64,000 nt of DNA from Bacteroidota bacterium. Lineage in GTDB: Bacteria > Bacteroidota > Bacteroidia > Bacteroidales > NBLH01. This document shows, piece after piece, positions 26,341 to 35,640 of this stretch (the stretch's first letter is position 1; the number at the start of each line of letters is the position of its first letter). Made by a program: the position numbers and the translations under genes. The notes beneath the pieces are model-generated. The model was not told where the DNA came from. It searched no databases and saw only the letters and a program-made list of their open reading frames with translations. The stretch spans positions 157,171 to 221,170 of the forward strand of contig JANYKN010000125.1 in the NCBI GenBank assembly GCA_025361565.1, read 5' to 3'.

Positions 26341-26941
26341 GAAGTATTCATGTGTTAGTTAAATTAATCCTCAAATGTAATACAATTTTATCAGCTCCAA
26401 CTTCCAACGCATACGGAGTTATTAAATGTAAATATATTCTAAAATTAAACTGAAGTTTATACCCTCCACAGCCTTTATATTCAAATGGCAAATTTTAACA
26501 TTGCCAACATAGAGGTTTTAACTAAAGTTTTGAATTAAGATGGTGGTTGTTCCAATTTTTCTATCGAAGAATACAACATTTCGCTCTGGATTGGATCCAA
26601 TACAATGAAAATTTAAGGTTAAATTCACACTAAAAATTGTTATTCAGTTATGAATAATTCTTTATTTTCTGCGTTATTTTAAAAATAGTTGATATTTTAA
26701 TTGTTGATCATCTAAAAAATAATTTGTATTATTGTTTTTAATGGATATGAATTGGTATTTTTTTAATCAACCTTTACAATAAAACGGTTATACTATAAAT
26801 AAACATACAATTAAGATTAAAATACCCACTTATTAATATGTTAATTCAAAGCGCAGAAGGTAATATTGAATCAAAAAACCTGTAAATTTTGTTCAATATT
26901 GTGGGGAACCTTTGAAAGCTTTACTAATAAAATTTAAAAAG
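26341..26941. other. Spacer with possible gene debris
   Basis: 600 bases without an intact gene. A short plus-strand frame at 26485-26616 reads MANFNIANIEVLTKVLN, a stop, then DGGCSNFSIEEYNISLWIG, which could be another decayed fragment or chance. The rest is AT-rich and presumably carries the promoter of the MORN gene. Confidence 0.4.
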
Positions 26942-27841
26942 ATGAAAAGAAACATTTTGTTTTTGATTTTAGTTTTAGGATTTTTTAACCTGTCGGCATT
27001 TTCTCAGGGTGAGAATAAATGTCTTTCGGGAGATTGCAAAAACGGTACTGGAGAAATGCTGTTTACCAATGGGGATAAATGGACCGGTAAATTTTTAAAT
27101 GGCAAACCCAATGGTGTTGGAGTTTATTTGATGGCTTCAGGTACAGTTTTCGAAGGCAGTTTTGTTAATGGGAAAATGGGCGCAACAGGTAAAATGACCT
27201 ATACAAATGGGGACGTTTACGAAGGTGCCATGAAAAATGGGGTAAAAGAAGGAAAAGGTAAACTCACTATTGCCAAAGGAGGCAGCTATGATGGAGATTG
27301 GAAAGCCAATGAAAAAGATGGAAAAGGTATATATGATATCTATACTAAAGATAAAGCTTATGGAGTTTATCAAGGCCGCTTTGTTAAAAATAAAATGGAA
27401 ACCCTTCCAAAAGATACATCTACTTTGGTTTATGCAAACGGAAGCACCTATGTTGGTGAATTTAAAGACAACAAACGGCACGGAAAAGGCAAGCTAACTT
27501 CAGGTAGCACAATTTACGAAGGCTGGTTTATTGAAAACAGGCTGGAAACTGCTCCTGGTCAAACTTCAAGCATTTCGTACAAAAATGGGGATAAATATGT
27601 AGGCTCTTTTAAGGATGGAAAAATTGACGGCAAAGGCAAATTTACCTTTGCTTCGGGCGATGTTTACGAAGGTGATTTTGTTATGGAAGCACGCACCGGA
27701 AAAGGCACCATGAAATTAGTTAAAGGCGGTGGTTACGAAGGTGACTGGCTTAATAATAAATACAACGGTATGGGAACTTTTACCAACCCCGATGGAACCA
27801 AAAAAACAGGAAAATGGGCCGATGGCCAATTTGTTGAATAA
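26942..27841 (+). CDS. Exported MORN-repeat protein
   Basis: 299 aa from the ATG at 26942 (a TTG ten codons upstream spoils the signal peptide). Sec signal ends near AFSQ. The mature protein is about ten MORN repeats of the type NGDKYVGSFKDGKIDGKGKF, with two longer linkers (KDKAYGVYQGRFVKNKMETL and the ETAPGQTSSIS region). MORN arrays form flat beta sheets that bind lipids or proteins; the exported position here suggests an envelope scaffold. No neighbour shares its strand closely; it is convergent with the MBL hydrolase. Confidence 0.9.
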   Translation: MKRNILFLILVLGFFNLSAFSQGENKCLSGDCKNGTGEMLFTNGDKWTGKFLNGKPNGVGVYLMASGTVFEGSFVNGKMGATGKMTYTNGDVYEGAMKNGVKEGKGKLTIAKGGSYDGDWKANEKDGKGIYDIYTKDKAYGVYQGRFVKNKMETLPKDTSTLVYANGSTYVGEFKDNKRHGKGKLTSGSTIYEGWFIENRLETAPGQTSSISYKNGDKYVGSFKDGKIDGKGKFTFASGDVYEGDFVMEARTGKGTMKLVKGGGYEGDWLNNKYNGMGTFTNPDGTKKTGKWADGQFVE

Positions 27842-27873
27842 TTGAAACAAAACATCAATATAAAAGCTGCTAA

Positions 27874-28947
27874 CTAATTGTTATGCAGCTTTTTTTCTGC
27901 TTTTGCCAATACAAATTCATCTCCAACTTTCGGAGTTTTAAAATGTGATTTAATATCCAGATTATTGGCAAGATCATTTGCCCACTTTTCAAGTCCGGTT
28001 TCATCCAAAGTTTCAGATTCATTATATACTTTATCCTCACGGCCACTATAATGAATTATATTAACGTGCTTAGCATCGATTTTCCGGATAAAATCAAAAA
28101 CGGAATAGCTTATATTATTCTGATGGACTTGTTCGTTCAAAAAAGTTTCAAAATAGCCATGTATCCTTTCATTGAATTCAATTGGTAAATTTGGCCTGAT
28201 TAACCAGGAAAGAAATCTGCCTTTTTCATTTAACCAATCATTAAAGAACTTTGATTCAACGTTGCCTTCAAGCCCTGCAATTGACCAATGATTACTTTTG
28301 GGATAAGGAAAGCGGTTGTTGGAATCGGTATAGACCACATCGCAACCTAAAAGTTCAAGATAATCCTGTACACGAAGCAATGGGCACAACACATCACCAG
28401 TAAAAAGGGCTTTGCGGATTTTTGACCCATTCATTAGCTTGATGTAAATCATTCCGGCACCTAAAGCACTTTCGCCATGAAAAACAGGATAAAAAACAAT
28501 TTCCAAATCATCAAATTCTTCGATAACTAAAGGTTCACCAGGCATCAATTCTTTAAACTCAACGATTTTTTCAAGTTGAGGAAAAGATTGCAGGCTCAAT
28601 TCCCAACACATTTTACTGGCATAAACAGGATATTTAGTCCCATTTGACCGAAAATGGCTTTGAGCCAACCAATCCAAAGATAATGTATGATCAATATGGG
28701 GATGAGTTAAAACGATAGCTTCGGGAATCCGGTTTTGATGCTTCATCAAAAACGGAATAGTTCCATGTCCGGCATCAATCAATAGTTCCTTATCGATTAC
28801 TTTTGAATAAAAATCTCTTTTGATAACTGAAAATGAAGCATTTGCCAATTCATCGGGATTTGTATTATTATAATAGGGATGCTGTTGGCCCAAAAAAACA
28901 GGCCACGCATTTCCCCTTCCATTTGTTCTAATAATAATTTCGGTCAT
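27874..28947 (-). CDS. MBL-fold metallo-hydrolase
   Basis: 357 aa, cytoplasmic (no signal). Metal-binding HxHxDH is seen as THPHIDHTLSLDW, preceded by LLIDAGHGTIPF. Later metal ligands are likely His in YPVFHGES, Asp in LFTGDVLCPL and His in NIIHYSGRED. N-terminal TNGRGNAWPVFLGQ resembles RNase Z/phosphodiesterase-like members that act on nucleic acids or cyclic phosphates. Substrate unknown. It is 45 bases downstream of the S46 peptidase on the same strand. Confidence 0.85.
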   Translation of the reverse strand: MTEIIIRTNGRGNAWPVFLGQQHPYYNNTNPDELANASFSVIKRDFYSKVIDKELLIDAGHGTIPFLMKHQNRIPEAIVLTHPHIDHTLSLDWLAQSHFRSNGTKYPVYASKMCWELSLQSFPQLEKIVEFKELMPGEPLVIEEFDDLEIVFYPVFHGESALGAGMIYIKLMNGSKIRKALFTGDVLCPLLRVQDYLELLGCDVVYTDSNNRFPYPKSNHWSIAGLEGNVESKFFNDWLNEKGRFLSWLIRPNLPIEFNERIHGYFETFLNEQVHQNNISYSVFDFIRKIDAKHVNIIHYSGREDKVYNESETLDETGLEKWANDLANNLDIKSHFKTPKVGDEFVLAKAEKKLHNN

Positions 28948-28992
28948 TTAAAACTTGATCCTTGATTTTTGCTTTTCACTATTAATATAAAC

Positions 28993-31152
28993 TCATCGAA
29001 CCAATGTCATTTCATCAATCAAACGCTTTGCGCCAGCCATTTTATCAATAATAAACAAGGCATAACGGATATCCAAAGAAATATTACGGCACATTTCAGG
29101 ATCATACATATAATCGCTCATTGTTCCTTCCCAGTTTCTGTCGAAATTTACTCCTATCAATTGCCCGTCACCGTTCAAAACCGGGCTACCCGAATTACCT
29201 CCGGTTGTGTGGTTCGACGCGGTAAAAGCCACATGCATTTCACCATTTTCGGCATATTCGCCATAATCCTTCTTTTCGTACAATTCTTTCAACTTTTCAG
29301 GCACTGTATAATCATATATTTCAGGATTATCCTTTTCCATTATTCCTTTTAAAGTAGTATAATATAAATATTTAACCCCGTCAAATGGATAATAATCATC
29401 CACTTTTCCATAACTTACCCTTAATGTAGAATTTGCATCGGGATATAAAACTTTATCCTTTTCAAATTGCATAACAGCTTGCATCCAAATACGGTTTAAT
29501 CTGTTCCTCATTAAATCTGAAACTTCTAAAACCGGCGAAATTGAATCCTTATACATATTTCCAAAACCAACACATAAATTAAATAATGGATCTTTGGTCA
29601 ATTTCTTATTTGATGATATTTTATAATCTTTTAAAAATTCATCAATTTTAGACTTATCGGCAAACATGGTTTTAGAATATAGATAATCAACATATTTATT
29701 GATATCACCCTTAAACTTTGAATCAATCAATTTAAGTTCATTCGGAAAAAATTTAATGTCCATTTTTTTGTAATATAACCCAATCATTGCAGTAAATATT
29801 TCCTTGTCAAGCGGCAAATAAAAGTCTTTAAAAATAGCATTTGATGAATTTGTAAGGCGACCAACATAATCCTTTATTTCGCTCTGAGTGGTTGTGTCCG
29901 TATAGGTTGACAGAGTTTTAAATCCATTTACTAACCTAATGAGATCAAGTGAATTGAAAGCTTCATTGTAATAATCAGCTGCCAATTGATATGGAGAAAG
30001 TTTTTCATAAAGTTGTTTGTAATCAGGCAACAAATCTTCAAATTTTGATTTTCTGGATGGATCGGCTTGAATCCAATTAGAGATATTTTTTTCAAATTCC
30101 TGCTTTTTTTCAATGGTCTTCAGCCTTTTTAAACCACGATTTTCGCCAATCCATTTCTTCCAGGCATTGCTTACTCCTGCATATTTATTCGCGTACTGAA
30201 TCCGAACAGCTGGACTAACGTTCATATATCTGGCCATAATGTCGATTTTTGTTTGCCTGATGTTGATTCTATGAGGATTTTGAAGCTGCGATATCATTTT
30301 AATGGCATATGATGTCAAGTATTCGTCAGTACGCCCGGGATAACCCAAAACCATTGTAAAGTCATCTTTTTTAACTCCTTTTAATGAAATCGGAAAGTGC
30401 ATTTTAGGTTTCATCGGAACATTATCAGGAGAATATTCAGCAGGTTCATTATTTTTATTGACATAAATCCTGAATAAAGAAAAATCTCCTGTATGCCGCG
30501 GCCACATCCAGTTGTCTGTATCTCCACCGAATTTCCCAATCCCTGAAGGTGGAGCCCCAACAAATCGAACATCTTTATATACTTTAGACACAAAAAGATA
30601 ATATTCATTTCCGTTGAACAATGGTTTTACTGAAGTACTGAATTTCCCATTTTCGGAATTCTGTATTACAATTCTTTGAATTTGCTTTTGAATTTCCATT
30701 TGACGCTCCAGCTCACTCATATTGTCATTAACATTAGCAAGAACCTGGCTGGTAACATCTTCCATCCGTTCCAGAAAAGTTACTGTTAACCCAGGGTTTG
30801 CAAGTTCTTCGCCATTGGACATGGCCCAAAAACCATTTGTTAAATAGTCATGTTCAAGCGAACTGTGCTTTTGAATGCTTCCATATCCACAGTGATGATT
30901 GGTTATCAGCAAGCCTTGATCCGAAATTAACTCACCGGTGCAACCGCCACCAAACATCATCACTGCATCTTTCATTGATGCCTGATTGATACTGTAAATA
31001 TCTTCGGCAGTCAACTTAAAGCCTTTGGCCTGCATATCTTTGATATTGTATTTATTCAGCAATAATGGAATCCACATCCCTTCATCAGCACGAATGAATG
31101 AGTTGTTTGTAATCAATAAAACCAATACCAATTGAATTGTTTTCTTTATCAT
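28993..31152 (-). CDS. S46-family dipeptidyl peptidase, DPP11-type specificity
   Basis: 719 aa, full family length, with a signal peptide (cleavage near RADEG). Catalytic elements: TNHHCGYGS (His86/87), HTGDFSLFR (Asp223) and GNSGSP (Ser654). In S46 enzymes the residue 18 positions after the catalytic Ser sets the S1 pocket: Arg in DPP11 (Asp/Glu-specific), Gly in DPP7 (hydrophobic). Here it is Arg672 in VNFDRNW, so an acidic-residue preference is predicted. It would release dipeptides from peptides in the periplasm, a nutrition system typical of amino-acid-using Bacteroidota. It starts 33 bases after Maf. Confidence 0.93.
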   Translation of the reverse strand: MIKKTIQLVLVLLITNNSFIRADEGMWIPLLLNKYNIKDMQAKGFKLTAEDIYSINQASMKDAVMMFGGGCTGELISDQGLLITNHHCGYGSIQKHSSLEHDYLTNGFWAMSNGEELANPGLTVTFLERMEDVTSQVLANVNDNMSELERQMEIQKQIQRIVIQNSENGKFSTSVKPLFNGNEYYLFVSKVYKDVRFVGAPPSGIGKFGGDTDNWMWPRHTGDFSLFRIYVNKNNEPAEYSPDNVPMKPKMHFPISLKGVKKDDFTMVLGYPGRTDEYLTSYAIKMISQLQNPHRINIRQTKIDIMARYMNVSPAVRIQYANKYAGVSNAWKKWIGENRGLKRLKTIEKKQEFEKNISNWIQADPSRKSKFEDLLPDYKQLYEKLSPYQLAADYYNEAFNSLDLIRLVNGFKTLSTYTDTTTQSEIKDYVGRLTNSSNAIFKDFYLPLDKEIFTAMIGLYYKKMDIKFFPNELKLIDSKFKGDINKYVDYLYSKTMFADKSKIDEFLKDYKISSNKKLTKDPLFNLCVGFGNMYKDSISPVLEVSDLMRNRLNRIWMQAVMQFEKDKVLYPDANSTLRVSYGKVDDYYPFDGVKYLYYTTLKGIMEKDNPEIYDYTVPEKLKELYEKKDYGEYAENGEMHVAFTASNHTTGGNSGSPVLNGDGQLIGVNFDRNWEGTMSDYMYDPEMCRNISLDIRYALFIIDKMAGAKRLIDEMTLVR

Positions 31153-31185
31153 AACCTAATTATTTAAAAAATTAATTAATCGAAA

Positions 31186-31770
31186 TTAGAATTTTTTTAA
31201 TTCTTCGTAAACCATCTGAATAGGAAATCCCATAACATTAAAATAGGAACCTTCAATTCTGGTAATGCCTATGTATCCGATCCATTCCTGAATACCATAT
31301 GCTCCGGCTTTATCATAAGGTTTAAAATTATCAACGTAATAATCAATCTCGTATGATTCTAAATCTTTGAAAAATACAATTGATTCGGCACTAAAACAAG
31401 ATTCGTACATTGAAGATTTGATACAAACTCCGGTAATAACTTTATGCTGTTTTCCAGAAAGACATCGTAGCATTCTAACAGCATCTACCCTATCTGCTGG
31501 TTTATTTAGAATATCATTATCAGTGCAAACAATGGTATCTGCAGTTATTATAATTGCATTATCTGCAATTTCCTGATTATATGCACTTGCTTTTTTTCGG
31601 GCTAAATAAGTGGCAACTTCACTAAAATGCATTTCTGGATCAAAATCTTCTTCGATTCCGTTTTTTACCAAAACCTTAAAATCAACACCAATTCCTTTCA
31701 GTAATTCTTGTCTTCGTGGCGACTGCGAGGCCAATATAACCTGTTTTCCTTTTAAATTCTCTAATATCAT
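31186..31770 (-). CDS. maf: Maf family nucleotide pyrophosphatase
   Basis: 194 aa. Opens with VILASQSPRRQELLKGIGVDF, the Maf signature, and contains ARKKASAY, ITADTIVCTDNDILNKPAD and KPYDKAGAYGIQEWIG. The YhdE-type pattern suggests dTTP/UTP pyrophosphatase activity, preventing misincorporation of modified nucleotides and affecting division. It begins two bases after the UbiA stop and lies in the run DUF2520-KdsC-UbiA-Maf. Confidence 0.95.
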   Translation of the reverse strand: MILENLKGKQVILASQSPRRQELLKGIGVDFKVLVKNGIEEDFDPEMHFSEVATYLARKKASAYNQEIADNAIIITADTIVCTDNDILNKPADRVDAVRMLRCLSGKQHKVITGVCIKSSMYESCFSAESIVFFKDLESYEIDYYVDNFKPYDKAGAYGIQEWIGYIGITRIEGSYFNVMGFPIQMVYEELKKF

Positions 31771-31772
31771 CC

Positions 31773-32726
31773 TTAAAATGTATACAAAAAGATGTAAGCA
31801 GCTACAAGAGAATATAGTACACCAGTAAGCATAATAATTTTTAAAAGTGCTGAGGTATAATGATAATCAATCTTTGATTTTGCACGAATTATTTTTACAA
31901 TTAAAAACAGGAAAGGCAACAGTTGTCCAACTGTAAGATAAATTAATGTAATCTCAGATCCCTCTAAAAATTTAAAGTAGATAATGATAATTGCAGAAAT
32001 TGAAATGATTGATAATATGCTAATGATAATCTTAGTGTAAAATATACCCAAAACAATTGGTAAAGTATTTCTACCAAATGCACTATCTCCTTCGAAATCC
32101 TCTGTGTCTTTAATAATTTCGCGGATTAATGTAGTAATAAATGCGAAAAAGGAGAATCCAAGAATCCAATAAAAAATAGGATATAAATTTGTATTATTTG
32201 CAATAAGAATATCAGAGTAAGCCTGGTTTAACATCGGCATTTCGAATACAATCACCATCAATGGCACCAATCCGGTAAGGATAGAAACAATAAGGTTTCC
32301 GATTAAAAATTGACGTTTGAAATTGGTTGAATAGAACCATAATAAACCAGAAACCAAAATAAAAATAAAACCAAACTTAATGTGGCCAACTCTATAAGAA
32401 ATATATAAACCTCCAATCACACCAATTATGCTCATTACAACATGAAGCGCCATAGCTGACCTTCGCGAAATTGAATGTCCAACCACTACTTCTTTCGGCC
32501 TGTTCAATAAATCCGTTTTGGTGTCGAAATAATCATTGATAACATAACCTGCAGCGGTTAGGCATACCGTAGAAAGTACCAAAATAAAAAAATCAATTTC
32601 GCTCATTTGGAGTGAAAACCCAGAAATTTTTAATATTGGCCTAATAATGGCAAATCGCATAAGATACTGCGTTGCTGCAACAATAAGCAAATTTTGTATC
32701 CTAATTAATTTCAAAAATGGTATCAT
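31773..32726 (-). CDS. UbiA family prenyltransferase
   Basis: 317 aa from the ATG at 32726, where the family N-terminus (IPFLKLIRIQNLLIV) begins. An earlier ATG at 32822 overlaps the KdsC stop and would add 32 residues; coupling from it cannot be excluded. Eight or nine transmembrane helices. First aspartate motif NDYFDTKTDLLNRP and second DTEDFEGDSAFGRNTLPI. In Bacteroidota this clade is usually annotated as geranylgeranylglycerol-phosphate geranylgeranyltransferase-like, but chlorophyll- or quinone-type substrates are also possible. Product unknown. Confidence 0.85.
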   Translation of the reverse strand: MIPFLKLIRIQNLLIVAATQYLMRFAIIRPILKISGFSLQMSEIDFFILVLSTVCLTAAGYVINDYFDTKTDLLNRPKEVVVGHSISRRSAMALHVVMSIIGVIGGLYISYRVGHIKFGFIFILVSGLLWFYSTNFKRQFLIGNLIVSILTGLVPLMVIVFEMPMLNQAYSDILIANNTNLYPIFYWILGFSFFAFITTLIREIIKDTEDFEGDSAFGRNTLPIVLGIFYTKIIISILSIISISAIIIIYFKFLEGSEITLIYLTVGQLLPFLFLIVKIIRAKSKIDYHYTSALLKIIMLTGVLYSLVAAYIFLYTF

Positions 32727-32809
32727 ATTGAAAAGTTTTTTAATGAAAACGAAAGTCAATTGTAAATCAAATATTATCAGCGATTTAGTCTTTTTACAGA
32801 ATATAATTT

Positions 32810-33316
32810 CTAAGTGAACCATTTTCCCTGAGCACGTAACACCTGCTCAATCACATCGCGCACACAACCTTCGCCACCTTTTTTATCAGAAATATAAACC
32901 GAAATGGATTTTATTTCTTCAGCAGCATCCGAAGGGCAAGTTGGTATACCTACTTTCTTCATCACTTCATAATCAGGGATATCATCGCCCATATAAAGAA
33001 CCTGACTAGGTTTAAAATCATATTTACTGATAAAATCTTCAAAATCTTCCAATTTATTGGCCGATTTAAGGTAAATATCTGTCAATCCCAAAGACTTAAA
33101 CCTAATTTTAACCGATTCTGAATTTCCTCCAGTAATAATAGCAGCTACAAAAGATTGTTTGTTTACCGCATGGTGAAGTGCAAAACCATCTTTGGTGTTC
33201 ATATTTCGCAACAATTCGCCATCTGCCTGTACAAATACGTTATTCGAAAACACGCCATCTACGTCAAAAACAAAGGCTTTTATTTCTTTTAATCGTTCTT
33301 TAAAATTATCCAACAT
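32810..33316 (-). CDS. HAD phosphatase, KdsC-like
   Basis: 168 aa, the short cap-less HAD form typical of KdsC tetramers. Motif I FDVDGVFSNN, motif II IITGGNSESVKIR, motif III lysine in the SANKLEDFE region and motif IV YMGDDIPDYEVM, followed by GGEGCVRDVIEQVL. KdsC removes phosphate from KDO-8-phosphate for lipopolysaccharide. No other KDO gene is nearby, so the specific substrate is inferred from family only. It precedes ubiA with end overlap depending on start choice. Confidence 0.88.
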   Translation of the reverse strand: MLDNFKERLKEIKAFVFDVDGVFSNNVFVQADGELLRNMNTKDGFALHHAVNKQSFVAAIITGGNSESVKIRFKSLGLTDIYLKSANKLEDFEDFISKYDFKPSQVLYMGDDIPDYEVMKKVGIPTCPSDAAEEIKSISVYISDKKGGEGCVRDVIEQVLRAQGKWFT

Positions 33317-33428
33317 CTTACCTGAGTTATTTTTCTAAATATCGACTTTTATCTAAATTTTAGCCAAATACAACAATATAAAAGTCTACAATTTCAATAT
33401 TTATAAGGTAACAAAGACTAATTAAATG

Positions 33429-34208
33429 TTATAATCTTTTGTGCTTCAAATAAATATCATCTGTTATCATTTTATAAATGGCTTGATATTCAGGCGTTGA
33501 AGATAACAATTCTAAATGTTTTTTTAGACTTTCTGAATCATTTCTTAATGCAGGGCCAGTTTGTGCTGACTTTGGATCCAATTCCAATAGTTTATGGGCT
33601 GTTTCTAATATCAATGGATGCAGGATTTTGAAATCAATGTTTGTACTTGAAATAATATCTTTTGCGACGAAATAAAGGTGGTTTACAAAATTATTGGCAA
33701 ATACCGCCGAAAGATGCAATTTCTTGCGTTGATCTGAATTAATTCTCCAAACACTATCTGAGATTTGTTTGGCCAAATCAAAAAGAAACAATTCAAACTG
33801 CTCATTATTAGCCTCAATGCAAACAGGAACCTCTTTAAAATTGACATTTCGCGATTTTGAAAAAGTTTGAAGCGGATAAAAAACACCAAAATTTTTAAAT
33901 TCTGGATTAAATACTTGAATAGAAACGCTTCCAGCAGTATGAGCAACCTTTTTGTTGCTAAAATCAAGCTGTTCAATAATTTGAGCGATAACCATATCAC
34001 TAACAGCAATAATGTATAAATCAGCACTTTTATCAAGCAATTGTATATTTGAAGTTGCTTTGGCACCGATTTGAGCTGCCAATATTTGAGCTGAACTTAT
34101 AGTGCGGCTATAAACTTGAAGAATTTCGTGATTTTCTTCTGTTAATGCTTTCGACAAATGAAAGGCCAGATTGCCTGCCCCAATCATCACTATTTTTAAT
34201 TTATTCAT
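33429..34208 (-). CDS. DUF2520 Rossmann-fold dehydrogenase-like protein
   Basis: 259 aa. N-terminal NAD(P)-binding MIGAGNLAFHLSKAL, with VYSRT after strand two, VAHTAGS, and FYPLQTFSKSRNVNF typical of the DUF2520/Rossmann-like family. The C-terminal part is helical (LSAVFANNFVNHLYFVA), as in ketopantoate-reductase relatives. Reaction unknown. It opens the minus-strand run that continues with the KdsC-like gene (112-base gap), and diverges from the C1 peptidase gene. Confidence 0.85.
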   Translation of the reverse strand: MNKLKIVMIGAGNLAFHLSKALTEENHEILQVYSRTISSAQILAAQIGAKATSNIQLLDKSADLYIIAVSDMVIAQIIEQLDFSNKKVAHTAGSVSIQVFNPEFKNFGVFYPLQTFSKSRNVNFKEVPVCIEANNEQFELFLFDLAKQISDSVWRINSDQRKKLHLSAVFANNFVNHLYFVAKDIISSTNIDFKILHPLILETAHKLLELDPKSAQTGPALRNDSESLKKHLELLSSTPEYQAIYKMITDDIYLKHKRL

Positions 34209-34325
34209 GAAATTACTGTCGATTTTAACACTTTAAAAAGTTTAAATTAAGTTGTATTTTGGCATTTAAAGATAATATTTAATTTACATTTGCGATTAAT
34301 GAAAATAATTTAAAATGAATAAAAT

Positions 34326-35522
34326 ATGAGAAAGAAAATTACAACTTTTCAGGTTTTAGCCTTGTTTTTAGCTTTGTTTATTTCGGGTTCATTAATTGCC
34401 CAGGATGGTTATAAACTTACTGATGTTAAACGACTTGGATGTACATCTGTTAAAGATCAAAACCGTTCGGGAACCTGCTGGAGTTTTTCCGGTCTGGGTT
34501 TTTTAGAATCTGAAATGATAAGATTGGGCAAAAAAGATGTTCCTGATTTATCGCCTATGTTTGTGGTAAGAAGCTGTTATGCAGACAAAGCGGTTAAATA
34601 CGTAAGAATGCACGGTAGCCTTAATTTTGGTGGAGGCGGTGCTTTCCACGATGATATTTATGTATTAAAAAACTATGGTTTGGTGCCAAACGAAGTGTAC
34701 ACTGGTTTACAGTATGGCGAAAATAATCATGTACATGGTGAATTGGACGAAGTTTTGAAAGATTATTGCGATGGAGTTATCAAAAATAACAATAAAAAGT
34801 TGTCAACTGCTTGGAAAAAAGGATTTGACGGAATACTTGATGCTTATTTTGGTGCTGTTCCTGCAACTTTCAATTACAAGGGAAAAGAGTACACCCCAAA
34901 AACATTTGCCAAAGAGGTAACCGGACTTAATGCCGATGATTATGTTACCATAACTTCATTTACACATCATCCTTATTATGAACCATTTATTCTTGAAATT
35001 CCAGACAATTGGCTTTGGGGACAAGCATATAATGTTGAATTGAACGACCTTACCAAAATTATCGACAATTCAATTGAAAATGGCTACACCGTAGCATGGG
35101 CAACCGATTGCAGCGAAAAAGGTTTTTCCTATACCGATGGTTTGGCCATTGTTCCAGGAAAAGATGCCGAAGAATTAAGCGGATCCGAACGTTTGAAATG
35201 GGAAAAATTATCAGCAGCTGAAAAAGAGAATTCGTTTTCTACTACTTCAAAACCAGGTTTTGAGAAAAATATCACCCCCGAAAATCGTCAACAAGCATTC
35301 GATAATTATCAAACTACGGATGATCATGGAATGTTGATTATGGGAACAGCTAAAGACCAAAACGGTAAGAAATACTATATTGTGAAAAATTCGTGGGCCG
35401 ATAGCAATAAATACAATGGCTATCTATATGCAAGTGAGGCTTTTGTACTGTATAAAACCACCAATATTATGGTGAATAAAAATGCGATACCTAAGGATAT
35501 TAGGGCTAAATTGAAATTATAG
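34326..35522 (+). CDS. Exported C1 (papain-fold) peptidase, aminopeptidase C-like
   Basis: 398 aa. Signal peptide to LIAQ. Active-site residues: Cys in RSGTCWSFSG with Gln in SVKDQNR as oxyanion partner, His in TDDHGMLIMG and Asn in IVKNSWAD. This layout matches bleomycin hydrolase/PepC-type C1B enzymes, common as exported forms in Bacteroidota, including a large central insertion. It likely trims peptides in the periplasm and complements the S46 peptidase upstream. A -7-like TACATTTG at 34285-34292 precedes it, with TTTG 23 bases upstream, slightly long for the consensus. Confidence 0.92.
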   Translation: MRKKITTFQVLALFLALFISGSLIAQDGYKLTDVKRLGCTSVKDQNRSGTCWSFSGLGFLESEMIRLGKKDVPDLSPMFVVRSCYADKAVKYVRMHGSLNFGGGGAFHDDIYVLKNYGLVPNEVYTGLQYGENNHVHGELDEVLKDYCDGVIKNNNKKLSTAWKKGFDGILDAYFGAVPATFNYKGKEYTPKTFAKEVTGLNADDYVTITSFTHHPYYEPFILEIPDNWLWGQAYNVELNDLTKIIDNSIENGYTVAWATDCSEKGFSYTDGLAIVPGKDAEELSGSERLKWEKLSAAEKENSFSTTSKPGFEKNITPENRQQAFDNYQTTDDHGMLIMGTAKDQNGKKYYIVKNSWADSNKYNGYLYASEAFVLYKTTNIMVNKNAIPKDIRAKLKL

Positions 35523-35536
35523 TATTGATTTTTTAA

Positions 35537-35569
35537 AGACTTTCCAAGTTTTAAAAACTTGGAAAGTCT
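35537..35569. terminator. Long hairpin between convergent genes
   Basis: Perfect 16-base inverted repeat (35537-35552 and 35554-35569; arms AGACTTTCCAAGTTTT and complement). It has no T tract on either strand immediately after the stem, so termination is probable from location but not classical. Confidence 0.5.
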
Positions 35570-35640
35570 ACCTACCAAAAAGAAAAAAAGGCCATCGAAC
35601 CAAAGTCCAACAGCCTCATAATCACATAATATAAACAATT

